Assembly (NCBI GenBank): GCA_020740775.1
Contig: JAHEWK010000022.1
Location: forward strand, 186,001 to 250,000
Source: Ilyonectria destructans
Lineage: Eukaryota > Ascomycota > Sordariomycetes > Hypocreales > Nectriaceae
DNA length: 64,000 nucleotides
Direction: 5' to 3'
Below, one piece after another: positions 25,401 through 36,104 of this stretch. A model generated the notes under the pieces. That model saw nothing but the letters and a program-made list of their open reading frames with translations. It was not told the DNA's origin and did no database searches. Position numbers and translations under genes: made by a program. Numbering within the stretch: the stretch's first letter is position 1; each line of letters opens with the position of its first letter.

Positions 25401-25649
25401 CGTGATATGCGCCGGAAGGCATGTAGTTGCAAAGTTGCGATATCATCTTATCGTCGAAGCTAGCTTAGTCTTGGGGGTGATGGCAGAAAGCTAAAAAGGA
25501 AAAGGACTGTAGGTACATAATATCTTGGTTAGTCGTCATATTAAAATCTTGTACCTCTCGTCTAGCTGCATTACTAGCGTTAAGCCTTGCCTCCTTAGGC
25601 TAGGCACACGGGGAGCGTAAGTTTTTGCACGGGGACCCGAAGCGTACTC
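22433..25649 (-). mobile_element. MULE (Hop-like Mutator) DNA transposon with 9-bp target duplication
   Basis: A 3,217-bp element bounded by terminal inverted repeats that start GAGTACGCTTCGGGTCCCCG and extend about 48 bp with few mismatches. It is flanked on both sides by GTGTTAACG (22424-22432 and 25650-25658), a perfect 9-bp target duplication as expected for Mutator-like elements. Size and coding arrangement match Fusarium Hop-type MULEs (family knowledge). The transposase is on the minus strand and broken. The right target duplication overlaps the first bases of the neighbouring TA-flanked MITE, so this insertion hit the MITE edge. Confidence 0.9.
22618..25400 (-). pseudogene. MULE transposase, decayed
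   Basis: Transposase read from ATG at 25400 down. The N-terminus is a Ser/Pro-rich leader followed by a FAR1/GCM-like DNA-binding domain (24,750-25,160, including RRYELICACRGRPFISRSTG and CLFKLKL). Next is the MULE catalytic domain (24237-24653): FPYVMIFDAIYNTNRFSLKLL and FYPYVIITDFTAAACI provide acidic residues. Further down are fragments reading TVEECDKRWRELA (about 23,960-24,000) and a Gln/Pro/Arg-rich tail (22618-23262). Breaks: TAG at 24711 in ITP-stop-DIYNI, where Gln is likely, and frameshifts between 24,650 and 24,710 and elsewhere. It therefore cannot encode one active protein. Confidence 0.78.
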
Positions 25650-25655
25650 GTGTTA

Positions 25656-26093
25656 ACGTGTATGATAAGCGAGCGCGCAATACAAGCGAGCGCGCACTCT
25701 GAAATTTCACCTTAAATCGCAATTTAAAAAAAGTTCTTAAAAGTTTAAACTAAGCTAGAAATAGCTATAATTTTAAAGGTGTATTTATTAAATAACTATA
25801 TGATAATAAGTATAAGTTTTCCTAGATTATTAAAAAAAATTCTTATGGAGTTATTAGAAAAATCTCATTCATACTGTTTTTTTTCTTATTTTTATTTTTA
25901 AAATTTCAAATAAATTAATTAAAAATCTTAAAGAAATACTATCTTATGACTCTTTTTATGGAATATCTAAAACTAATTTCTTAAAAATCCTAGGGCTATA
26001 TAGCCCGTTTTAGAAAATCTAAAATTTAAACTTTTTAGCTGTACAGTATAAGTGCGCGCTCGCTTGTATTGCGCGCTCGCTTATCATACACGT
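25656..26093. repeat. TA-flanked MITE with perfect 42-bp inverted termini
   Basis: A 438-bp non-coding element with identical 42-bp terminal repeats (25656-25697 and 26052-26093), starting ACGTGTATGATAAGCGAG and containing two GCGAGCGCGC words. TA lies just outside both ends (25654-25655 and 26094-26095), consistent with a Tc1/mariner-pogo target duplication. The core is extremely A/T-rich (25,720-26,030) against GC-rich termini. No open frame. The identity of the termini suggests a recent insertion or recent conversion. Confidence 0.85.
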
Positions 26094-26454
26094 TATTAAT
26101 CCGATCGTCGGTGCTAAAAATAAGTCTTGTGGAGCATAACGTTAACGTCCCGGCGTTAACTTTGGGCCGGAACTGGCTCGGCTTCTCGGAACCGGGCGTT
26201 TCGGGATTCCCTGTGTGCTACACTCAAGGCACTCATCTCTTCCATAATGATGTTCAAGATGTCCAGCCAGATGATAATCAGTGATTCGGATATTATTACG
26301 ATGAATTCGATACACCATACACAAAATGCAAATCACTAGCAAACAATCCACAAAGAGTCTGCAATTGTATGGCCAAAATCTCCAGGGTACAAAATAGCAA
26401 GTAATCAACGCATCTAGGCTCGTAGCTTCGGAAGCCTAAATGACTTCCGCCCTC

Positions 26455-26730
26455 CTACCCGACCTTTTTCAGCCCAACCCTGTGCTTCGGATACTCTTCC
26501 AGGGCTCCAAGATGCACAGCTCCATTCAACCCCTCTGCCCCGAAGAGCTTCCTCACTTCATCATCCTCTGTCAGCGTCAAGAACCGGAAATCATCACTCA
26601 TTCCATCGTAGTTGGCTTGCGTGAGACACTGCCAAGCATTATCTCCCACACGAGAAACCTCTGTTCTCATGAGGAACACAAACGAGATGAAAGTGACCAG
26701 AACAAGATGGACAACCAACAGTCCAACCAC
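26455..26730 (-). pseudogene. C-terminal fragment of a fungal membrane protein
   Basis: An open frame of 92 codons without ATG, reading a hydrophobic span (LLVVHLVLVTFISFVFLM) then a soluble tail (DNAWQCLTQANYDGMSDDF and EDDEVRKLFGAEGL). The layout resembles the C-terminus of a group of fungal membrane proteins of unknown function. The upstream part is replaced by the TCGAA-rich repeat at 26,741-26,900, so the gene seems to be truncated there. Identity is uncertain. Confidence 0.4.
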
Positions 26731-26740
26731 CAGAGTCAGA

Positions 26741-26900
26741 CATCTATCGAATCTATCGAATCGAACGCAAGCCTTAGCATTCGAATCGAATGGGACTCCC
26801 GTAGATTCGTATCGAATCGAACGTGTCTCCCATAGATTCGATATCTATCGAATGCCAAGACTCGATCGAATTCGATTCGAATTCGATCGAACGCATGACT
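26741..26900. repeat. TCGAA/ATTCGAT-rich inverted and direct repeat block
   Basis: Dense overlapping ATCGAAT, TTCGAAT and GATCGAATTCGA words in both orientations, including GCATTCGAATCGAATGG and its near-complement TCGATATCTATCGAATGC. It may be a MITE with simple-repeat termini. No target duplication could be fixed. Confidence 0.6.
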
Positions 26901-27230
26901 AATCCAGGTGTAGGTAGAATAACGTCAGAGGAACTGGTGACTTCGAAAGAGATGTCGCAGAGCATAAGTCATTGGTTAAAAACAGGTTCTAAGCTGATCC
27001 GACTAGATATCGCTCGTCTCCTTCAGCGACGCAAGTGCATCAACCTATTGGTTATCATTGAGGCTAAGAAGCGGCAGTGAAGGCGTGTAAATCCCAGCTT
27101 TACTCCATGATCGAATGCACTGAGCCATCGCCACTATCTCCCTCCTCGCCCGGTTTCTCAACGGCGCCATCATACGTCCTGCACTACTAAACGTCCCTCT
27201 CACTCTCTGCAGACGACGATAACTTAGACT

Positions 27231-27336
27231 TAACTCATATGAGTTTTATGAGTTAGAGTTATGAGTTAACTCATGAGTTAGGATTTGAGTTAACTCAAAT
27301 GCCCAGGTATGGGTATGGTCACCTGGTGACCATACC
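27231..27336. repeat. Cluster of perfect palindromes (ACTCAT/ATGAGT family)
   Basis: Contains ATGAGTTAACTCAT (27261-27274), TTTGAGTTAACTCAAA (27284-27299) and a 25-bp inverted repeat at 27312-27336 (GGTATGGTCACC, one spacer base, complement). It lies directly against the broken end of a Fot/pogo transposase fragment. Confidence 0.7.
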
Positions 27337-27560
27337 TATTGAGATAATGCCCATCATGAAGCCGGTCTCATCGAATTTGTAGATATCCGACTCCTGGATG
27401 CCGTGCTTCATGTTTCCTACAAGGGCGAACCAGCCATGAATAATCTCTGGGTTGCTGCCGTGCTCACGCAACACCTCCTCAGTTCGAAAATGTGGCTCAT
27501 GGTTTTAAACCTACTACAAGGCGATCCACTAGCACGATTTGGCGGTCAGTAAGATGAGGT
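27337..27560 (-). pseudogene. Fot1/pogo-family transposase fragment
   Basis: The minus strand reads REHGSNPEIIHGWFALV, then SDIYKFDETGFMMGI. The DETGF signature contains the first catalytic Asp of Fot1/pogo DDE transposases. Only about 70 codons remain. The fragment ends abruptly at the palindromic cluster on its downstream side. Confidence 0.75.
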
Positions 27561-27864
27561 ACGGCATGAGCTGCTGTGGCAACCGTTGAAACGCGTGTCT
27601 TGATCAAGGCAAGGAAGGCAAGGAAATGGCAATTCTGACTCACTGGCACCTGCCAGGCGCTAGACAAGCGAATTTAGAGAGCGTAATACACTGTCCGGCA
27701 ATCGACGCGCTGTTGCTTAAGGAGAGCATGGGCCGTAGTGTTTTGGGGACGGATCCCCGAGTGAGGTCCAACTCATTCCCGACTCCATTTGAACACTGAC
27801 CAAACCCCTTGGAATCTACGCTTGTTATCCTAGGGGCTGCGATGAGGTCCTTGAAACAGAGGAA

Positions 27865-28573
27865 GTGACAGACTTCAGACCGGATCCAAGGGATCTGGGT
27901 CTTCGAGACCGGGTCGTCCTAACAGCGGTCTCAACAGCTGATAGATGTGACAGGTACCGTCTTGGCTGGCAGTGGCGTCAGTGCCATACTCTCATTTATC
28001 TGGTGTACGCTCTGGCGCGGCCTGAGGGTCGGCCTATCCAAGAGCGGTTGCGGCGAGAGCTGAAAGGTTCGGGCGATTCCATTGGGGAACTGATGGCTTT
28101 GTCTTACCTGACGGCCGTCATCAAGGAGACCTACAGGAGGTTTCCGGCCATCACGTCGACTTTGCCACGAATCCTGGGCCAGCCGCTCGAAGTCATCGAC
28201 ACTGGTATGACACTGCCGCCCGGAACTGTCGTCGGCATGCAGAACTGGGTCCATCATCGTGATTCCGTTCTGTTCCCGCAGCCAGACAAGTTTATCCCCA
28301 GAGCGTTGGATCGAGGGTCATGAGATGAGTAAGGGCGTCAATCTTCAGGATGCCAACGCCACTTTGACGCCCTACAGTGGTGGATCAAGAAACTGTTTAG
28401 GGCAAACGCTCGCCAAGACCGAGCTTTACCTTGCCGCGCCGCGCATTGTGCGGCGACTCGATTTCAGTCTGAGCAACCAGATGAAGGAGGACGACATGCA
28501 CATGAGGGACCTGTGGGCCGTACAGCCTAAGGGGAGACGACTGTTTCTAGATATAAAGCCTCTAGACAACTGA
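27865..28573 (+). pseudogene. Cytochrome P450, C-terminal relic with two frameshifts
   Basis: The C-terminal half of a P450 monooxygenase. A frame reading DVTGTVLAGSGVSAIL holds the I-helix AGSG motif; a shift near 27,990 leads to LIYLVYALARPEG; then KETYRRFP (ExxR) and a PPGTVVGMQNWVHH stretch follow. A second shift near 28,295 leads to PERWIEGHEM and the heme-binding loop PYSGGSRNCLG, whose Cys ligand is intact. It ends at TGA 28571. The N-terminal membrane anchor and about the first 280 residues are absent: the upstream 300 bp has no P450 coding. It is a 5'-deleted, frameshifted remnant. Confidence 0.82.
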
Positions 28574-28864
28574 TGACGCAGGATCAGGGAGATATTGTCA
28601 TATGTATGTACATAATTGATATGACTTGGTTGACAGTTGAGGCATGGCGATAGGACAAGGGAATTGTGCTTTAGTCGGGTCCACTGAGTGATGAATTATA
28701 CATAAATGAAGCGCCAGTCGATCGTTGCTCCTAGCACGTAAGGCTAGGGGATTTAGCTACTCATGTTACAAATGTTACGGGGACTTGCTGTCGATTCATT
28801 CGTTGGATCATGTACATTTCCCTCACAGGGCGGCGTGGTGTAACATTTGAGGACTCAACTGGTT

Positions 28865-30274
28865 CTAGTAGTCATTGCCCGTCGATCCATAGAGATGCAC
28901 CCCTCGTTCGAGCACCTCAATCTCGTCGCCGACTTCAACGTATAACCCTGCTTCCTGCTCCTCAGCCTCCTTCAAGCTCCGATCATCGGGCACGCAATGC
29001 ATGCCGAGGTAGCCAAGCGCCTGACTATTTCCAGTCTCGACCGTACGGTGCTCCACTAACGTTGTGCTTGGCTGTGGTCTCCCTTTTTTCTTGTCTGGAA
29101 GCGGGATGTCTGCGTCAAATGTGCCTGTGTCCAGATTGACGTTGGGCATCGTACATCGAGACGTGCGGCAAACAACTGACAATGTCGGCGCCACACTAGC
29201 TCGTGAATCTGTATTAACACTTTTCGGCAGGATGCGGTAGCGTTTCCAAGTTTCCTCGTCGAATGCGGGCGTGCCTGTGATCCATATGTTTGCACGGGAA
29301 CGGAGTGCGTCGAGGGGTTGATTTTCCGGGGGAAGGAGAGCCGATACAGCGTGGACCGAAGACAAGCTGTTAATGTTGATGGGTTGCTGATCCGTGTAGC
29401 CGTGCATTGCCGGTGAACCAATGTATTTAAGTGGTGCAAGGTTCTTGTCCGTGCGGGTAAGAGTATCAGTCGTACACCTCAAAAGCGTGAGGCTTTTATC
29501 CTCTGAGATTTTCAGAAATTTCTTCAACCTGGGTAACGCCGCTGCAACAGAGGGGACTGTTCCCATATCGAGGCCCTTTGCGTTGCGGGAGTGGATCGTG
29601 AACGGCTTCATCCTTATCTTAAATTCGTTCACCTGAGCGGGCGTAGGTTGGAGAGGCACAATGAAGGATATCTGTGGCGCTGCGGAGGAACGCCACGTAT
29701 GAAGCATTGTCTCCAGCCGACTGATCCAGCCAGGAATATCCGGGTCTCGGAACGTCAAAAGTACACATCCACCTGCCTGAACTAGCGGGTCATGGTGATT
29801 GCTCCTCTTATGCGGAAGCCATAGCTCCGTCGTAATCTGGGACATGCTAGGCTTGGTACGCTGGCTGATAAATCTCCATTCCGAGCCCGCTTCAGTGTCC
29901 GTCTTGGCGATTTCCGATGCAAACGCGAAACATCTATCGTACATGAAACCAGTCTTGGTGAGTAGGGCACGGTTCAGCTCGATAGACCCGCATGACTTGA
30001 TGGGATGAATGTATATCGCCTTGATGCGTACTGGTCCGTCGATTGCGGTGCCTTCTGGTGCGTCGAATTTGGGATCATACTGGTCCGCCATGATGCTGGT
30101 GGATACGCCGAGCCTTCGCAGGTGTCTCAGCTTCCTGCGTGTTGTAGAAATGTTTCCAGTGCGGATGATAATAGTTAAGACGATGCTCAGCAGGAGCAAT
30201 AGAGACATGGCACCATAGATGATGGTGGAAGCCTTCAGCGTGCCCTGAAGACATTGCAAAAGTTGAAGGAGCAT
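28865..30274 (-). CDS. MOSC-domain molybdenum-cofactor protein (mARC-like)
   Basis: A single-exon protein of 469 residues. The N-terminal signal-anchor (residues about 18-40, IIYGAMSLLLLLSIVLTIII) precedes a MOSC N-terminal beta-barrel starting RIKAIYIHPIKSCGSIE, with YDRCFAF, and the MOSC domain itself with RSRANIWITGTPAFDEETW and the Cys-containing CRTSRCTMPNVNLDTG, the expected Mo-binding Cys region. It resembles the mitochondrial amidoxime-reducing component and fungal MOSC oxidoreductases, which reduce N-hydroxylated substrates. Start ATG at 30274, stop at 28865; no inactivating change. One of the few clearly intact genes of the window. Confidence 0.9.
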   Translation of the reverse strand: MLLQLLQCLQGTLKASTIIYGAMSLLLLLSIVLTIIIRTGNISTTRRKLRHLRRLGVSTSIMADQYDPKFDAPEGTAIDGPVRIKAIYIHPIKSCGSIELNRALLTKTGFMYDRCFAFASEIAKTDTEAGSEWRFISQRTKPSMSQITTELWLPHKRSNHHDPLVQAGGCVLLTFRDPDIPGWISRLETMLHTWRSSAAPQISFIVPLQPTPAQVNEFKIRMKPFTIHSRNAKGLDMGTVPSVAAALPRLKKFLKISEDKSLTLLRCTTDTLTRTDKNLAPLKYIGSPAMHGYTDQQPININSLSSVHAVSALLPPENQPLDALRSRANIWITGTPAFDEETWKRYRILPKSVNTDSRASVAPTLSVVCRTSRCTMPNVNLDTGTFDADIPLPDKKKGRPQPSTTLVEHRTVETGNSQALGYLGMHCVPDDRSLKEAEEQEAGLYVEVGDEIEVLERGVHLYGSTGNDY

Positions 30275-31370
30275 TCTCTATAAATAAATAAAAAGATGTT
30301 CGAGTGCTTTCGGAAAGAGTCTGTCGAATGATTGAGATGGGGAGAAGTAGGCTTGACGGAAGGTGCCTGTGATGTTGAAGATTCATAGCACTCGAGTCTC
30401 AGAGGGGAGTTTATGGCGCACCACGTGATAGCGCGTGCTTTGTAATGCCAATCTCGCATTTGCGCGAAGTAACCAAAGCCTCCACTGGAACATTTACCGA
30501 ACACCGGCGAGAAGGCCGTTTACAGCACCACCACAGTCCTTTCCGTGTCCACAATGGTCCATGCGGATCATCGCATCTCCCCCACCTCGGATGGTAGGGT
30601 CAAGTTTGAAGATTAGACATTGGAGATGTTTCCAACTAATAAGCCAGACCGAGAGGAGCCGCATCAAGCCCGATGCTGACTTTGCTCGCGCCGTACTATT
30701 CAAGTAACATTTCAACAAAGGTTGTCGCTTCAATGAGGTCATTGTTTCATGTGCAATTAGAGGGAAGCATGTATGCTAATATCACAATTCTCGGCTCGCG
30801 GAAATGCACTTAGCGCGAAAGAAGGGATATGAGTACGAGCATATGTACTTCTCTTGTTGAGATCCGTGGTTTAACGGATCAATGGATATTCCGATCCATT
30901 GGTGGATGATGTCTTATCAATAGCTTCCGCTGTTTAGTTTTCTTCTTCTTCAATAAAAACACAACATGCTCATTTCAACAGGTTATGAGCCCGGAAAAGC
31001 CACCATACAGCTGAGTATCCTCCTAATCATGATTTCCAATATAACTCGAGGTCTAATCGCCTCCTTCCACTGCGACAAAGATACTCGTCACACCTTACCC
31101 GAAATTTTAACCGAATACCGCTAGCCGCGTGATTTAGGAATCAAGCACTGGATTTTGCACACTTCTCGACCTCACGATGGCCTCACACGACTATAATTTG
31201 AGAGCTCGACCCCTCTAGAAACCGACTTTCCTTTGTTTCCTCCACAAGCAACATTTTCCTCATCGTGTCGCTGACCGTGACGGATATTCTGTTGCTGAAT
31301 TCTGCTGTTGAATTCTTGCTGAATATGTGGCAAAAAGGAAGCTACTGGAAGCTGCTGGAAAGGAAGGAAT
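30275..31370. other. Intergenic/leader of the copia element, no gene seen
   Basis: Holds the divergent upstream region of the MOSC gene and the 5' side of the copia element. No long terminal repeat could be recognised by eye because the element's 3' end is missing. Confidence 0.45.
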
Positions 31371-34300
31371 TTGCCACAGGAATATCGCCACCTATCGCCA
31401 CAGGCTGATAAAGCAGCTATTCTAGTTGATTCCACATCGCAGAGAAAAGGACCTCCTTGGCCCCGTATCTTCGAGTGGTTCCTTCTAGGTTTTGAGTCCT
31501 GGGCAACCCACTTCGACACCGACGACTCGCTTTCAGACGCAAGTTCAACCAACATTTGGGACCTTGAAGTTGCCTCAATTGCCTCATCAGAACCAAGAGA
31601 AGCCCACGTTACATTCAGTGGGAGTTCTGACGCACCCGTTGCCGATACTATCGACAACGACGAGGACTCCAGCCTCGCGCTCGCAAGAGACATCGCTACG
31701 CTGAAGAGGGAAGAGTCACCTGAGCCTACCCCACACTTTTCCCACGCCTCCTCTCGTCCAGCCATCAAGGAATCCATCCTCAAGCATGTCGGCCTCAAAG
31801 GAATCGACAGGAACCATTGGCAACCTAGCCAACATCCCCAAGCTAGAATCAACAGCGGGATGGATCAACTGGAGCCGAGAAATGAAGGACCATCTCACGA
31901 TGTCGGGATACGGAGACTTGTTCAAACGAAACAAGGACAAACCCACCGGCACCAGCGCCGCGACCATCGAAAAGATCGACAACTGGCTCTCCAAGCAGGA
32001 ACGCGCGTGCGGAGCAGTCCTCAATCGACTTGGATACAACGCCAGGGAGCAGGTAAAGGGCAAGGAGACCGTCACGGAGATGTTCGGGGAGCTTGAAAAG
32101 CGCTTCAAACCAAAGGGGAGTGCGGTTTTCCAAGAGCTCGACCGACGATACAACAGCCTTGCCTTAGACCAATGCTCGGGAGTCATGAACTTTGCGGAAA
32201 GACTGCGAGAAGCTCAATCTGAACTCTTGCAACTAGACGAGACATGCGAAATCGGCACTCCTCAATTCGTCAATAAGTTCCTAACCGGACTTGGCCCCGA
32301 ATACGAAGTGTTCCTCACTGCTTTCTACCAAAACCACAACTTGCTGCCCGAACGAGGCTCCAACGGAGAAGTAACCAAACCTGCCGCCACATTCGAAATC
32401 GCCCTTGCCGCCGCAGAGCAAGAGGAGATGAACATTCAACAACGAGAAAAGGCCAAAACACAAACAGCTCTGCTGGCCAGAACGCGTGGTCCTGGCAAAG
32501 ACCGAGTGACTCAGACATGCGACCACTGCAACAAACCAGGTCACACCAAGGCCGGATGTTTTGTCTTACACCCCGACCTTCTTGAGGAGTTCAGGAGAAA
32601 ACGAGCACTTCGGAGTGGACGACGTGAAACCAAGCTTGAGAAGAGAAAGGAGAACACGTCGCCACTGCAACCTGACGAGGATCACACTGCCGCTATCGCC
32701 TTCTTAAACACGGCCTTGCTATCCTTTCAACCCCAGTTTGGCCTGGCCGCATCAGAACCGTCCAAACTGCTCGAGCGAATTCACGTATTGGACAGTGGCG
32801 CCTCCTCCCACACGTTCTGCCATCGACAAAACTTTACGTCACTCGAGAAATTCACCGGCTCTGCCATCAACGGCATAGCTGGCTCGGCCATTATGCCTGA
32901 GGGGCAAGGCACATACACCCTCAAAACCATACGGAACAATGCCAAGGGAATGACAACCTTTCATAAGGCGCTTTACGTGCCAGGCGCTCACTGCAACCTC
33001 ATCTCAGTCTCAGCCCTTGAGGAAGATGGAGCAACTATTCTATTTCGAAAAGGACGAGCCGTCATTACAAAAAACGGTAAAGTCATCCTCAGCGCCACTA
33101 GGAAATTCGGTCTATATGTGATCGACGAGGATGACGAACAACTGCACACTGCTATGGCCGCCTACTCCGTCAGCGACCCCAAACTGCAGATCTGGCATGA
33201 CCGACTCGGCCATTTGGGAGAACAGAACTTACATTGACTCATGAAGATGTCCACGGGCATCACTCCTCTATCTGACTCCAACGTCTGTGAAGCGTGCGTA
33301 AAAGGACGCATGAAGGAAAAGCCCCACCGCGGATGCATTCGAAAAGGAACAAGACCACTGGAGAGCCTTCATGGCGATATCGCTGGCCCCTTCCCAGACG
33401 AAGGCATCGACGGCCATAGATACTGGGCCTGCTTCATAGACGATTTCACCAAGATGACCTGGGTCTTCCCAATCAGGCAAAAGTCCGAATTTGGCAACTG
33501 CTTTCGAAAACTTCTGGAACAAGCTGAGACGCCAACCCGTCGCTGCCGCTACCTTCGCCTCGATCGAGCGGGAGAAAACCAAGCTGATACACTCACTCTC
33601 TACTGCGAAAACAAGATGATTGAGATGATCTTCTCTGCCACCGAACAGCACGAACAAAACGGAGTGGCCGAAGTTGCAAACCGTATCTTACTGGAGAAAC
33701 TCACGACAACTCTCATTCATTCAGGACTGGAAAAGAAATTCTGGCCATACGTCCTCAAAGCCATGGCATATATACGAAACCTCTCACCAGCCTCGGGTCG
33801 TCAAATCACACCTTATGAAGCATGGCACAAGGAAGTGCCGGATCTCTCCCATCTCCGAGTTATCGGCAGCCGAGGCTTTGCAAAAATGCCTTCAGCCAAA
33901 CGGAAGAAGATGGACGACAAGACAATCCCCTGCCGACTCCTCGGCTATCAAGGGAGCACAAACTACGCCTTAGTCGACGACGATGGAAGAATATTCTTTG
34001 CGAATAACGTGGTGTTCGATGAGAAATCCCTGCTGAGAAAACGAATTGCATCCGATCAACCAACTGATGAACCCAACACAAAACGGATGGATCTCACACC
34101 ATTTCTTCCAACTATACCTATAACCGAAAGCACCAGAATAGACGAAGAGATACAGACAGCTCCCAACCAATCCCATCCATCCAATCAAGACGAACCGAGC
34201 ATCCATGTGGAATTGGGGACTCCAGAAAGAACACAGAGCCCCGACGGTGCAGTCGATGAACACCAAGTCGCCACGGAAGCAGCCGACTGTCATCCCGAAC

Positions 34301-34674
34301 TACGCTTTCCAGTACGGGAAACCCGAGGACAAATGCCATCAAGATACACAGTCCTAGCTCAACAATACCCAGAAGCTCAACAAAACCAATGGCGTTTCAC
34401 CATGATTGCCATTCATCTGGCCATGATCGCCAACAACCTTGAACCGACCGAACCCAAAACCTTTGCCGAAGCAATCAACTCGCCTCATAGCGAACAATGG
34501 ACGCAAGCCATGATTGACGAAATCGACTCCTTAATGAGAAATGGCACTTTCATACCAGTCAACCTACCTCCAGGAAAACATACTCTCCAAAGCAAATGGG
34601 TGTACAAGCTCAAGCGGGGAAAGGATGGCGAGATTACCAGATTCAAAGCTCGCTTCATGTTGAAGGAACTGTGA
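31371..34674 (+). mobile_element. Ty1/copia retrotransposon, 3' truncated
   Basis: Open reading frames run from 31371 to 34674, ending within the start of the reverse transcriptase; RNase H and the 3' LTR are missing. An upstream open frame (31371-32096, in another frame) precedes gag and could be a leader protein, an unusual arrangement for copia. Its acidic stretch reads DTDDSLSDASSTN; whether it is translated is unknown. No flanking target duplication could be determined. Confidence 0.8.
31786..34674 (+). pseudogene. Copia gag-pol polyprotein with one in-frame TGA, truncated in RT
   Basis: A single frame from ATG 31786. Gag is followed by a CCHC knuckle (CDHCNKPGHTKAGC), aspartic protease (VLDSGASSHTF), the integrase HHCC region (IWHDRLGHLG, later CEACVKGRMKE), then the integrase core: HGDIAGPF (D), LRLDRAGEN (D) and QNGVAEVANR (E). 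The reverse transcriptase begins at SKWVYKLKRGKDGEITRFKA and stops at TGA 34672 after about 60 residues. An internal TGA at 33235 (NLH-stop-LMKM) sits in the integrase zinc region; CGA to TGA would explain it. Apart from that stop the frame is open for 963 codons, so the element decayed recently and was then cut or truncated. Confidence 0.87.
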
Positions 34675-35330
34675 CCTCAACAGACGACACTTGAGCAATT
34701 AGAAGAACGTTGGCCCTTGGCGCATTAAAATATGTCACTGAAATTCTATTCTCGTTCTTTTCTTAATAGGAAGTGTAACTAACTATTTTGCTGCAGCCAT
34801 GGTAACATGTGAACCATTTGCTCCAATACCCGGGAAGTGTGTCCCATTGTGTAGTCCAAAAGTCAGTAAAACAATCACTCCTGCCATCGAGGTAATCGGG
34901 AAAATGGTGCTACGACTGCAACCCAGGTGTGTACCGCCAAGCTGAAGACTAAGAGGTGAAAGAAACGGAAGTAGGGTGGTTACTGGGTCAGGACGATTGT
35001 CATGTAGAGTGGGCGGGAATTCGCCATCAGACTTCCGTGCGTCGTCACACTAGTCTCGCATATACTTGCCGCTTGGCCACCTACCACTGCATTTCAAGTA
35101 TTCGTCATATTGGTCATCATTATAGACCGGGGGAGAAGTGTTTGCCGCTTGTGGTTAGTCGTGGGTCAGGTCGTTTGGTGCATGTCGAGCTCACATTGCC
35201 ACCAACGCACTTCCAATGTATTGGGAACCCGATAACAAGAGTTTAAAACACTAGCATTCCTCCTGAATGGCAATTCCGGTCGCTTGATTATTCTTTTGAT
35301 GAAATATACGCACACTCTTACAGACCAGCC
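34675..35330. other. Intergenic, no gene seen
   Basis: Starts at the copia truncation point. No continuation of reverse transcriptase and no LTR is recognisable. Confidence 0.5.
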
Positions 35331-36104
35331 ATGTACATTCGTGCAGCTCACGCCGAGAGTGATCTCCGCGTTCTCCGTCGCCTCGTACGCCAGAACCTGC
35401 TAGGGCTTTTTACGACGGCCATTTCGTCCCAATCATTTCCGTTTCTGCAATCCAGCCATATTCCATTCATTCTAGATGTGGAGGATGAGCCAAGTCATAC
35501 AGAGCTTGGACGACTCAGGGGTCATTTAGCCAGACAAAACCCCCAGAGCAAGGCCATCATCGAAGAAACCAAGTCGCCGAAATCCTCCAGTTTCTCCATA
35601 ATCGTCCTGGAGCATGATGTGTTGGTCATATTCACCGCACCCTAACATCACTACGTTACCCCGAAGTTCTACACCGAGACAAAGCCGGCAACCGGGAAGG
35701 TAGTGCCAACGTGGAATTATGCCGCTGTTCAGATTTACGGTCGTGCCAAGGTTTATGTCGACCTAAAGTCCGCCACTACTTTCAACTTTCTCCAGCAACA
35801 AATCCATGACCTCTCCGAGTACAGTGAGAAGACAATAATGGGATACGACGGCCAAGGTGGTAAGCCGGGATTATGGAAGGTGTCTGATGCGCCTGAGAAT
35901 TATATTCGTCTGTTATCGAAGGCAATCATCGGCGTCGAGATAGAAGTTCATGCGATGGAGGGCAAATTCAAGATGAGTCAAGAAATGGACCATGGTGACT
36001 CTGATGGCGTGGTTCGAGGCTTTGAGGGTTTGGGAACAGATGTAGGGAGGCGGATTGCAGATACTGTGCTGCATCGCAGACAGCTGAAGGCGCACACCGA
36101 GTAA
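35331..36104 (+). pseudogene. PaiB-like FMN-binding protein with one in-frame TAA
   Basis: A PaiB family (FMN-binding split-barrel) protein of 258 codons; bacterial relatives are called negative transcriptional regulators, and fungal copies have unknown roles. Seen: PFILDVEDEP near residues 43-52, LRGHLARQNPQ, HHYVTPKFYTE and the family signature KVVPTWNYAAVQIYGRA, then WKVSDAPENYIRLL and AIIGVEIEV. A single TAA at 35643-35645 interrupts TAP-stop-HHYVTP, where Gln (CAA) is usual, so CAA to TAA is likely. Start ATG at 35331, stop TAA at 36102; no intron and no frameshift. Confidence 0.87.

Noticed and set aside
25147..25494. Asp/Gly-rich plus-strand ORF
   Set aside because: It is the antisense of the Ser/Pro-rich MULE transposase leader.
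31000..31370. 5' LTR of the copia element
   Set aside because: With the 3' LTR missing there is nothing to compare, and no clear TG...CA block or primer-binding site was found.
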